From CAZLHO01 sp964559455 (GTDB taxonomy: Bacteria > Krumholzibacteriota > Krumholzibacteriia > LZORAL124-64-63), in NCBI GenBank assembly GCA_964559455.1, contig CAZLHO010000099.1:1-6349 (forward strand): a stretch of 6,349 nucleotides of DNA, in the 5' to 3' direction. Below the pieces are notes generated by a model that worked only from the letters and a program-made list of their open reading frames with translations, ran no database searches and was not told the origin of the DNA. Position 1 is the stretch's first letter; each line of letters starts with the position of its first letter. A program made the position numbers and the translations under genes. Positions 1-5,733 of the stretch are shown here, piece after piece.

Positions 1-2
1 CC

Positions 3-1418
3 GATTCCTTCGCCGACCGCGTCGAGCGGATCCGCAGCCTGCGCCCGGACATCATCCTGATCGGCGGCGCCGTGGACGGCGGGGCCACCGAGCCCGTGAT
101 CGCCCTGGCCGAGTTGCTGGCCGCGGCCGAGATCGGCCCCCGCTTCGGGGGGGAGGGACGGCTGCCGGTGATCTTCGCCGGCAACCGCGACGCCCGCGCC
201 GGGGTCGAGGCGGTGCTCGGGGACGTCTACGAGCTGGTCTGCGTGGACAACCTGCGGCCCATCCTGGACCGCGAGGAGGCCGGCCCGTCCCGTCAGGCCA
301 TCCATGAGATCTTCCTGCGCCACGTCATGGTCCGCGCCCCCGGCTATCCGGCGCTTTTGCAGGTCGCCGCCGCGTCGGTGCTGCCGACTCCCGCCGCGGT
401 CGCCCGCAGCGTCCGCGCCCTCGCCGCCCGTCGCGGCGTCGACGTGCTCGCCGTGGACGTCGGCGGCGCGACGACCGACATCTTCACCGTCCATGAAGGG
501 CGCCTGCGCCGGACGGTGAGCGCCAACCTGGGCGTGAGCTACAGCATCGCCAACGTACTCGAAACGGCCGGCGCCGGAATGATCGCCCGCTGGCTGCCGG
601 CTCCCCCGGACGTCCGGCGACTGACCGACGACATCTACGAGAAGATGGCCCTGCCCACGACGCTGCCGGAGCTGCCTTCGGAACTGGCCCTGGAGCAGGC
701 CGCCGCCCGTGAGGCCCTGCGCCTGGCCCTGGAGCACCATGTGGCCACGGCGCTGCCGCCGCCGGGCCGACGTACCGGCGAGGCCCTGCACCGGCTGCTG
801 CACGGCGGTCTGGAGGAGCCCGTCGCCGATCCCGCCGGCGCCGATCTGCTGATCGGCGCCGGCGGCGCCCTGGCGCACGCGGCGCGGCCCGAGGAGGCGA
901 TGGCGATCCTCCTGGACGCCTGCCTCCCGCGCGGAGTGACCCGGCTGGAGCTGGACGCCGCCGGCGCCCTGCAGCATCTGGGCGCGCTCGATGCGGTGGC
1001 GCCCGCGGCAGCCGCCGAGGTCCTGGAGCGGGACGTCCTGCTGCCTCTGGGCACCTGCGTGGCCCCGTGGGGGGGAAGCGCCTCCGTCGGCGAATCGCTG
1101 TGCTCCGTCCGGGTGGACCATCCTTCGCGTGGCCGGCTCGATCTTGAATGCCGGCAGGGCGAGTTGCTGCGCATTCCCCTGGCCGCGCAGGAGTCGGCTC
1201 GTCTGAAGATCCAGCCCCGCAAGGGCTGGGACGCCGGATCCGGACCGGGCCGCACGGTCGTCGCCGAGGTCGGCGGCGGCGCGGTTGGCCTGGTCCTGGA
1301 TGGACGGGGAAGGCCCCTGGTCTGGCCGCGCGAGGAGGCTGCCCGCCGCGCCCTGGTCGGCAAGTGGCGGGAGGCCCTGTCCACGGACGGGGATCGTCTC
1401 GGGGAGGTGTCGTCATGA
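3..1418 (+). CDS. MutL/GlmL-like ASKHA-fold ATPase, 5' partial
   Basis: The reading frame is open to the left edge, so the N-terminus (including the expected first phosphate-binding loop) is missing and the in-frame GTG at 72 is internal. 471 residues remain. Early in the fragment, around bases 45-80, RPDIILIGGAVDGG matches the PDxILLxGGxDGG signature of the MutL/GlmL family. The second phosphate loop VDVGGATTD lies at 453-479, and the adenosine-type motif LLIGAGGA at 846-869. Together these define an actin/Hsp70-like (ASKHA) nucleotide-binding fold. The last 180 or so residues are an extra beta-rich region with a closing VGLVLDGRGRPLVWP segment, longer than in clostridial GlmL. In known systems GlmL/MutL acts with B12-dependent glutamate mutase, but no mutase gene is visible here. 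The neighbours are envelope proteins, so a role as cytoplasmic ATPase or chaperone of that complex is inferred. Its stop overlaps the next start (ATGA at 1415-1418). Family assignment is firm; function is open. Confidence 0.87.
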   Translation, partial: DSFADRVERIRSLRPDIILIGGAVDGGATEPVIALAELLAAAEIGPRFGGEGRLPVIFAGNRDARAGVEAVLGDVYELVCVDNLRPILDREEAGPSRQAIHEIFLRHVMVRAPGYPALLQVAAASVLPTPAAVARSVRALAARRGVDVLAVDVGGATTDIFTVHEGRLRRTVSANLGVSYSIANVLETAGAGMIARWLPAPPDVRRLTDDIYEKMALPTTLPELPSELALEQAAAREALRLALEHHVATALPPPGRRTGEALHRLLHGGLEEPVADPAGADLLIGAGGALAHAARPEEAMAILLDACLPRGVTRLELDAAGALQHLGALDAVAPAAAAEVLERDVLLPLGTCVAPWGGSASVGESLCSVRVDHPSRGRLDLECRQGELLRIPLAAQESARLKIQPRKGWDAGSGPGRTVVAEVGGGAVGLVLDGRGRPLVWPREEAARRALVGKWREALSTDGDRLGEVSS

Positions 1419-2521
1419 GCGGGACCGGAAAGGTTGCGTCGGCACGGGTGATCGCCTGCGCGCGGCTGAGGCGGGAACGCCGGCTCCCGGTCGCCGGGCG
1501 CGTGCTCGTCGCCCGCGGCTCGACCGTGGCGGCGGACACCCCGGTCGCCGAGGCCGAGCTGGCCGGAGAGATGACCGCCCTGGATGCGGCCGGTGTCCTG
1601 GGTCTGCCGGCGGCGTCGGTGCCGGCGGCCGTAGCAGTCGTCCCGGGCGACACCGTCGGGGTCGGCGACGTCCTGGGGCGCCGCGTCGGCCCTTTCGGTC
1701 TATTCCGGCGCCGACTGGTCAGCCCGGTTACCGGCGTCGTGCGCTCTGTCTCGCCCCTTTCCGGACGCGTTTTGATCGAAGGGGCGAGCCGTTCCGCCAG
1801 CCTGACGGCCTTCCTGGCCGGCGAGGTGACCGCGATCCTTCCCGAGCGGGGCGTGGTGATCGAGGGCGAGGCCGCCCGCATCGTGGGTGTGTTCGGGCGG
1901 GGCGGCGAGGTCTGCGGCGTCCTGCGGACGGCCGTCGGCGATCCCGGGGCCTCCCTGGCCCCGGAAGACCTGTCGGCCGACATGCACGGAGCGGTCCTGC
2001 TGGCCGGCGCCGGCGCGTCGGCGGCCGCGCTGAAGCGCGCGGGCGAGATCGGCGTGGCGGCCCTGGTCCTCGGCGGCCTCGACGCCGTCGACCTGCCCGA
2101 CGGGTCAGCGCCGCCGGTGGTCCTGCTCACCGAGGGCTTCGGCCGGAGGCCGATGGATCCGGCGGTCTTCGCCCTGCTCGCGGCTCGCGAGGGACGCGTC
2201 GCTGCGGTCAGCGGTCGCACGCAGATCCGGGCCGGCGTCCTGCGCCCCGAGATCCTGGTCGCCGGTCCGCCGCCGCCGGGGGAGACCGGTGGCGTGATTC
2301 CTGCTTCCCCGCCCGCGGAAGACGGCGGTACGCTGGCGCTGCGGGTCGGCGATCGGGTGCGCGTGCTGCGTCGTCCCCACCGGGGGGCGCGCGGCGTCGT
2401 CACCGAACTGCCCGGCCACAGGCGGGCTCTGGCCAGCGGCGTGCTGACCGCCGTGGCGTGTCTGCGTCTGGACGACGGCACCGAGGCCGTCGTCGCCCTG
2501 CGCAATCTGGAACCGGTATAA
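1415..2521 (+). CDS. Barrel-sandwich (lipoyl-like) and KOW-motif protein of unknown function
   Basis: 368 residues. The ATG at 1415 is chosen because it follows a strong Shine-Dalgarno GGGGAGGT (1401-1408) and overlaps the upstream stop; the frame extends upstream only as a shadow. There is no signal peptide or membrane helix, so it is probably cytoplasmic. Residues about 22-145 contain two Gly/Val-rich half-motifs (GRVLVARGSTV; VVPGDTVGVGDVLGRRVGPFG then LVSPVTGVVRSVSPLSGR), the look of a lipoyl/biotinyl-type barrel-sandwich hybrid but without a modifiable MKM-type lysine. The middle (about 146-285) is alpha/beta and carries GAVLLAGAGASAAALKRA, GVAALVLGGLDAVDLP, LLTEGFGRRPMD and TQIRAGVLRPEI, which look like conserved blocks. 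Residues 310-345 (VGDRVRVLRRPHRGARGVV) resemble a KOW motif as in NusG or ribosomal L24. An Ala/Pro/Gly linker (about 284-305) precedes it. Possible roles are adaptor or scaffold between the ATPase and the membrane proteins; this is inference, and no named family was recognised. Confidence 0.85.
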   Translation: MSGTGKVASARVIACARLRRERRLPVAGRVLVARGSTVAADTPVAEAELAGEMTALDAAGVLGLPAASVPAAVAVVPGDTVGVGDVLGRRVGPFGLFRRRLVSPVTGVVRSVSPLSGRVLIEGASRSASLTAFLAGEVTAILPERGVVIEGEAARIVGVFGRGGEVCGVLRTAVGDPGASLAPEDLSADMHGAVLLAGAGASAAALKRAGEIGVAALVLGGLDAVDLPDGSAPPVVLLTEGFGRRPMDPAVFALLAAREGRVAAVSGRTQIRAGVLRPEILVAGPPPPGETGGVIPASPPAEDGGTLALRVGDRVRVLRRPHRGARGVVTELPGHRRALASGVLTAVACLRLDDGTEAVVALRNLEPV

Positions 2522-2534
2522 GGCGGGAAGGAAC

Positions 2535-3350
2535 GTGCCGCACTGGTTCGATATCTCCCAGGCGGGCCTGGCTCTCCTGACCCTGGTCGCCTGCGGCGCC
2601 GTGGCCTTCGCGGTGGCCCGGGCGGTCGGCGGCCGACGTCCCCGTCTGCGCCCCCTGGCCGGGGTCGGCGCGATCGAGGAGGCCGTCGGCCGGGCCACCG
2701 AGCAGGGCCGCCCCGTGCTCTTCGTGCCCGGCTCCCGCGACATGGACGATGTCCAGACCCTGGCCGCGCTGTCGATCCTGGGCGAAGTCGCCAGGATGAC
2801 CGCCCGGCACGGTTGCCGCCTGATCGTTCCCACCAACCGCAGCCTGGTCCTGTCGGCCGCCCGCGAGGCGTCCCGCGAGGCCTACGTCGCCGCCGGCCGC
2901 GCCGATTCCTGGGACGAGGAGATGGTGACCTACGTCTCCGACGACCAGTTCGGCTACGTGGCGCACGTCGACGGCCTGATCGCGCGCGAGCGCCCGGGCG
3001 CCTGCATCTACATGGGCGCCTACTCCGCCGAATCCCTGCTGCTGGCCGAGGCGGGCAACCAGGTCGGCGCTCTCCAGGTCGCGGGCACGGCCATGCCGCT
3101 GCAGCTGCCCTTCTTCGTCGCCGCCTGCGATCAGACCCTGCTCGGCGAGGAGCTCTTCGCCGCCAGCGCCTACATCACCCGCGACGCCGGCCAGCTCGGC
3201 TCCCTGGCGGGGCAGGACTTCGTCAAGCGCCTGGCCATCGTCCTGATCGTCGGCGGCGCCCTGCTGATGACCGCCGCGCAGTTGGCGGATCCGCCCTGGC
3301 TCGCCGCCGCCGCGGCCTGGACGCAGCGCCTGCTGGGAGGGGGGGGATGA
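2535..3350 (+). CDS. DUF6754-type membrane-anchored protein
   Basis: 271 residues from a GTG start 13 bases after the previous stop, preceded by the purine-rich GGCGGGAAGGAA (2522-2533). A transmembrane helix spans about 10-30 and is followed by a basic stretch (RAVGGRRPRLRP), placing the next part in the cytoplasm by the positive-inside rule. An alpha/beta domain (about 45-228) holds RPVLFVPGSRDMDDVQTLAA, CRLIVPTNRSLVLSAAREA, ACIYMGAYSAESLLLAEAG and LPFFVAACDQTLLGEELF. A second helix (about 232-250, after KR) and a short Ala/Gly tail finish it. I recognise this layout and these motifs as resembling the DUF6754 family from memory, not from a search. No catalytic residues are identifiable, although the conserved Ser/Glu (GAYSAES) and Asp (RDMDD) positions could be functional. 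It shares a pattern with the protein at 4068-4943. A run of eight G residues lies just before its stop. Confidence 0.85.
   Translation: MPHWFDISQAGLALLTLVACGAVAFAVARAVGGRRPRLRPLAGVGAIEEAVGRATEQGRPVLFVPGSRDMDDVQTLAALSILGEVARMTARHGCRLIVPTNRSLVLSAAREASREAYVAAGRADSWDEEMVTYVSDDQFGYVAHVDGLIARERPGACIYMGAYSAESLLLAEAGNQVGALQVAGTAMPLQLPFFVAACDQTLLGEELFAASAYITRDAGQLGSLAGQDFVKRLAIVLIVGGALLMTAAQLADPPWLAAAAAWTQRLLGGGG
3335..3346 (+). promoter_or_regulatory. G-rich ribosome binding site for the TTG-start gene at 3355
   Basis: GGGAGGGGGGGG ends 8 bases before the TTG at 3355 and overlaps the last codons of the upstream gene. It is the only plausible Shine-Dalgarno for the downstream gene and supports the TTG over the internal ATG at 3382, whose use would cut into the first membrane helix. 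The ATG at 3347 sits one base after the run but opens only a three-codon frame (Met-Ile-Ala-stop). Confidence 0.6.
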
Positions 3351-3354
3351 TCGC

Positions 3355-4071
3355 TTGAAGACCCGGTTGCCCCTGCTCCTGATGGCCGCCGTGGCGATCG
3401 TGCTGATCGTCGCGCCTTTCGTCCCGGCCCCCGCGTCGGGCGATGGCGCCTGGCCGGTGCGCGCCCTGGCCTACGCGGACCGCAATTTTTCGACCTGGTT
3501 CAGCGTGCTCGCGGCCTTCGCCTTCCTGCTCGGCGCCGCCAGCCTGCTGCGGACCCACCTGCGCAAGGTGGCCGGCCGCGACAAGGACTGGCCCTATTCG
3601 CTGATCACCCTGGGCGCCTTCGTCTTCGTGCTCGTGGTCGGCCTGGCCAAGGTGGGCGGCGACCCGGGGCTGCGCGGCGATTTCGCCGCCCCCGGCACCC
3701 TCTTCGACTCGGTCTTCAACGCCCTCTACGGACCGCTCCAGGCCACCCAGTTCGCCCTGCTCGCCTTCTTCATCGCCTCGGCCGCCTACCGGGCCTTCCG
3801 CCTGCGCTCGGTCGAGGCCGCGGTTCTGCTGGCCGCCGCGCTGGTGATCATGGTCGGCCGCACGCCGCTGGGCGGCTACTTCTCGGAGTGGCTGCCCGCG
3901 TCCCTGGACTTCCTGCGCATCGACAGGATCTCGCTGTGGATCATGAAGGTGCCGAACACGGCGGGACACCGGGCGCTGCTGATCGGGATCGCCCTGGGCG
4001 TCGCGGCGATGGTCGTGCGCCTGCTCCTGGGCCGCGAACGCGGCTTCCTGGGCGGAAGGAGGCCGCGATGA
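3355..4071 (+). CDS. Polytopic inner-membrane protein of unknown function (six predicted helices)
   Basis: 238 residues from TTG. The start MKTRLPLLLMAAVAIVLIVA gives a basic N-terminus followed by a hydrophobic helix, as expected for a membrane insertion signal. Predicted helices lie at about 5-25, 46-65, 80-99, 125-147, 153-168 and 205-224. A basic loop, THLRKVAGRDKD (67-78), sits between helices 2 and 3, and a longer loop with WLPASLDFLRIDRISLWIM (179-197) precedes the last helix and may be a re-entrant or amphipathic segment. The C-terminus is very basic (RERGFLGGRRPR) and so probably cytoplasmic. No transporter or enzyme signature was recognised. The gene starts 4 bases after the previous stop and its own stop overlaps the next ATG (ATGA, 4068-4071), so it is very likely co-translated with both neighbours and may form the membrane platform for them. 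Confidence 0.83.
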   Translation: MKTRLPLLLMAAVAIVLIVAPFVPAPASGDGAWPVRALAYADRNFSTWFSVLAAFAFLLGAASLLRTHLRKVAGRDKDWPYSLITLGAFVFVLVVGLAKVGGDPGLRGDFAAPGTLFDSVFNALYGPLQATQFALLAFFIASAAYRAFRLRSVEAAVLLAAALVIMVGRTPLGGYFSEWLPASLDFLRIDRISLWIMKVPNTAGHRALLIGIALGVAAMVVRLLLGRERGFLGGRRPR

Positions 4072-4943
4072 CCCGACGTCTGCGGCGCGCCTTCGGCCGG
4101 CTGGCCGCGCTCGACCGGCGCTGGATCTACGTGATCCTGGCCCTGTCGGTGGGGACCGCGATGATCGTCGGCGTGCGCCTGCCCGACCGGCCGTCGATCC
4201 TGGTCCAGCCGATCTACGACCACATCGAGAACCTGCCGGCGGGCAGTCCCGTCCTGCTGGCCTGCGACTATTCGCCCAGCAGCGCGCCCGAGCTGCAGCC
4301 GATGGCCGTGGCCGTCACCCGCCACGCCCTGCTGACCGGCCATCCGGTGGTCTACGTCTCGCTGTGGCCCGAGGGCAACGCCCTGATCGAGCGCGTCGTC
4401 GTCGAGGCGATCCGCTCCGATTTCCCCGACGCCGTGCCGGGCCGGGACTGGGCCCTGCTGGGCTACAAGTCCGGGCGCGAGATGCTGATCAACACCCTGG
4501 TGCGCGACTTCCGCGCCTTCTACACGCAGGACGTGCGCGGCGTGGCCGTGGACTCGCTGCCGGCCATGGCCGGCGTGCGCGGGCTGGCGGACTTCGGCCT
4601 GGTCGTCGGCCTGGCGTCGGGCGTGCCGGGCCTGCGCGAGTGGATCCTCTTCGGAGGCGACGTCACGGGCGTGCCCGTCGCCGGCGGCGTGACCGGCACC
4701 GGTGCGCCGCGCTTCTTCGCCTACTATCCGCAGCAGCTGCTCGGCCTGATGGCGGGCATGAAGGGGGCCGCCGAATACGAGGCCGCCCTCGCCCTCGGCC
4801 ATCCCGAGTTCCGCCAGCCCACGATGCGCGGCAGCGACAACATGGGGCCGCTCGCGGTGGCCCACCTCGTGATCATCCTCTTCATCGTGCTGGGCAACGT
4901 CGGCCTCTTCTTCGGACGGCGCCGCGAAGGGGAGGGACGCTGA
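4068..4943 (+). CDS. Membrane-anchored alpha/beta protein, possible distant relative of the DUF6754-type neighbour
   Basis: 291 residues. The ATG at 4068 follows a strong Shine-Dalgarno AAGGAGG (4056-4062) and overlaps the previous stop. A very basic N-terminus (MTRRLRRAFGR, then DRR) precedes a helix at about 18-36. An alpha/beta domain (about 43-258) includes PVLLACDYSPSSAPELQPMA, HPVVYVSLWPEGNALIERVV, a Lys/Arg patch GYKSGREMLINTLVRDFR, LVVGLASGVPGLREWILFGG and PRFFAYYPQQLLGLMAG. A second helix (about 262-283) and a basic tail GRRREGEGR follow. Positive charge at both ends predicts cytoplasmic termini with the domain outside the cytoplasm. The pattern GxxVAGxxxxxxxPxFFAxxxQxLLG near residues 201-226 mirrors the DUF6754-type protein two genes upstream. 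No enzymatic motif was recognised. The stop overlaps the next start by one base (TGATG). Confidence 0.86.
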   Translation: MTRRLRRAFGRLAALDRRWIYVILALSVGTAMIVGVRLPDRPSILVQPIYDHIENLPAGSPVLLACDYSPSSAPELQPMAVAVTRHALLTGHPVVYVSLWPEGNALIERVVVEAIRSDFPDAVPGRDWALLGYKSGREMLINTLVRDFRAFYTQDVRGVAVDSLPAMAGVRGLADFGLVVGLASGVPGLREWILFGGDVTGVPVAGGVTGTGAPRFFAYYPQQLLGLMAGMKGAAEYEAALALGHPEFRQPTMRGSDNMGPLAVAHLVIILFIVLGNVGLFFGRRREGEGR

Positions 4944-5638
4944 TGCTCGCGTCGGTCTTCCATCTCAGCGGCAGCATCGAGGTCTGGATCGGCGCCCTGC
5001 TGACCCTGATGGTCTTCAGCTATCTCTGGCGCGACAATCCGCTCTACAAGATCGCCGAGCATCTCTTCGTCGGGGTGTCCGCCGCCTACTGGATGGTCGT
5101 CGGCTTCTGGACGACCTTCTGGCCCAACGCCGTGCTCAAGCTGGCGCCGGCCGCCTCGCGTCTGACCAGTCCCGACGCGCCGCCGCCCGCGGCCGATCCG
5201 GTGATGTGGATCCCCGTCGGGCTGGGCCTGCTGCTGCTGATGCGGCTGGTGCCCCGCCTGTCCTGGCTCGGGCGCTGGCCCACGGCCTTCATCGTCGGCA
5301 CGACCGCCGGCTATACGCTGGTGCGCACGCTGCGCTCGGACTTCCTCTACCAGATCCAGGCCACCGTGGGGCCCGGGCTGCTCGTCCTGCAGGACGGTCG
5401 CGTGGACCCCGGCGCCACGGCGTCGCGCCTGGTCCTGGTGATCGGCACCGTCTGCGGGCTGGTCTACTTCATCTACACCCGGCGCGACACCGGCGGTCAG
5501 GGACGCCTGGCGCGCGTCGGCCTGCTGTTCATGATGGTGACCTTCGGCGCGACCTTCGGCTATGCGGTGATGGGGCGCGTCTCGCTGTTGATCGGGCGTC
5601 TGAACGCCCTGCTCGGAGATTGGCTCGGCGTGATCTGA
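4943..5638 (+). CDS. Polytopic inner-membrane protein of unknown function, last gene of the operon
   Basis: 231 residues. The ATG at 4943 shares its A with the preceding TGA and is preceded by the Shine-Dalgarno GGGGAGGGA (4930-4938 region). Predicted helices lie at about 11-29, 38-59, 86-103, 111-129, 160-178 and 190-211, with a possible amphipathic C-terminal helix (212-230). The loop after helix 1, YLWRDNPLYKIAEHLFVGVS (27-46), is rich in charged and aromatic residues and looks like a conserved signature. A Pro/Ala-rich loop (67-85) probably lies outside the membrane. It has about the same size and helix count as the protein at 3355-4071 but no clear sequence match, so I do not claim paralogy. 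No transporter family was recognised. As the last of six tightly packed genes it is likely another integral component of the same complex. Confidence 0.86.
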   Translation: MLASVFHLSGSIEVWIGALLTLMVFSYLWRDNPLYKIAEHLFVGVSAAYWMVVGFWTTFWPNAVLKLAPAASRLTSPDAPPPAADPVMWIPVGLGLLLLMRLVPRLSWLGRWPTAFIVGTTAGYTLVRTLRSDFLYQIQATVGPGLLVLQDGRVDPGATASRLVLVIGTVCGLVYFIYTRRDTGGQGRLARVGLLFMMVTFGATFGYAVMGRVSLLIGRLNALLGDWLGVI

Positions 5639-5660
5639 GCCCGCCGGCGGCGCGCCGTCC

Positions 5661-5690
5661 TTGACGTGCGCGGGCGCCGGTGTCTAGACT
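5661..5690 (+). promoter_or_regulatory. Predicted sigma70-type promoter of the TPR gene
   Basis: A -35 box TTGACG (5661-5666; five of six to TTGACA) and a -10 box TAGACT (5685-5690; four of six to TATAAT) are separated by 18 bases. They lie in the short gap after the operon stop at 5638. Transcription would begin near 5697, leaving a leader of about 37 bases before the TTG start at 5734. This spacing and the very GC-rich surroundings make a chance match less likely, but it is prediction only. Confidence 0.62.
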
Positions 5691-5717
5691 GTTCCATCGC
5701 CTGGAAACACAGCACCT

Positions 5718-5722
5718 GGGAG
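5718..5722 (+). promoter_or_regulatory. Ribosome binding site deciding the TTG start at 5734
   Basis: GGGAG lies 11 bases upstream of the TTG at 5734. An in-frame GTG at 5680 is the alternative start, but it overlaps the predicted -10 box and would lie upstream of the expected transcription start, so the TTG is preferred. Confidence 0.5.
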
Positions 5723-5733
5723 CGACACCAGTT

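Noticed and set aside
72..74. GTG at 72 as the true start of the MutL-like gene
   Set aside because: The frame is open back to the window edge and the codons before it encode the family segment RPDIILIGGA, so the GTG is internal.
147..1075. Seven-G runs at 147-153 and 1069-1075 as slippage sites
   Set aside because: Both lie inside the MutL-like frame, which stays coherent on either side, and the window is rich in G runs; unlike the tract at 3339-3346 they do not sit at a gene junction.
484..2505. Long open frame of 673 codons on the - strand
   Set aside because: It covers two well-supported + strand genes, its translation is Arg/Pro/Ser-rich low complexity with no family signal, and long antisense frames are expected in very GC-rich coding DNA.
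3223..4865. Two long - strand frames (3223-3969 and 3876-4865)
   Set aside because: Their translations are Gln/Gly/His/Arg-rich with no motifs and lie opposite membrane proteins with clear helices and ribosome binding sites on the + strand.
3355..5638. The two polytopic proteins as paralogues of each other
   Set aside because: They match in length and helix number, but I could not align any motif between them; similar size alone is not enough.
5639..5660. Possible terminator after the operon (CCGCCGGCGG and GGCGCGCC palindromes)
   Set aside because: The palindromes leave no proper loop and no T-run follows, so this cannot be told apart from ordinary GC-rich sequence.
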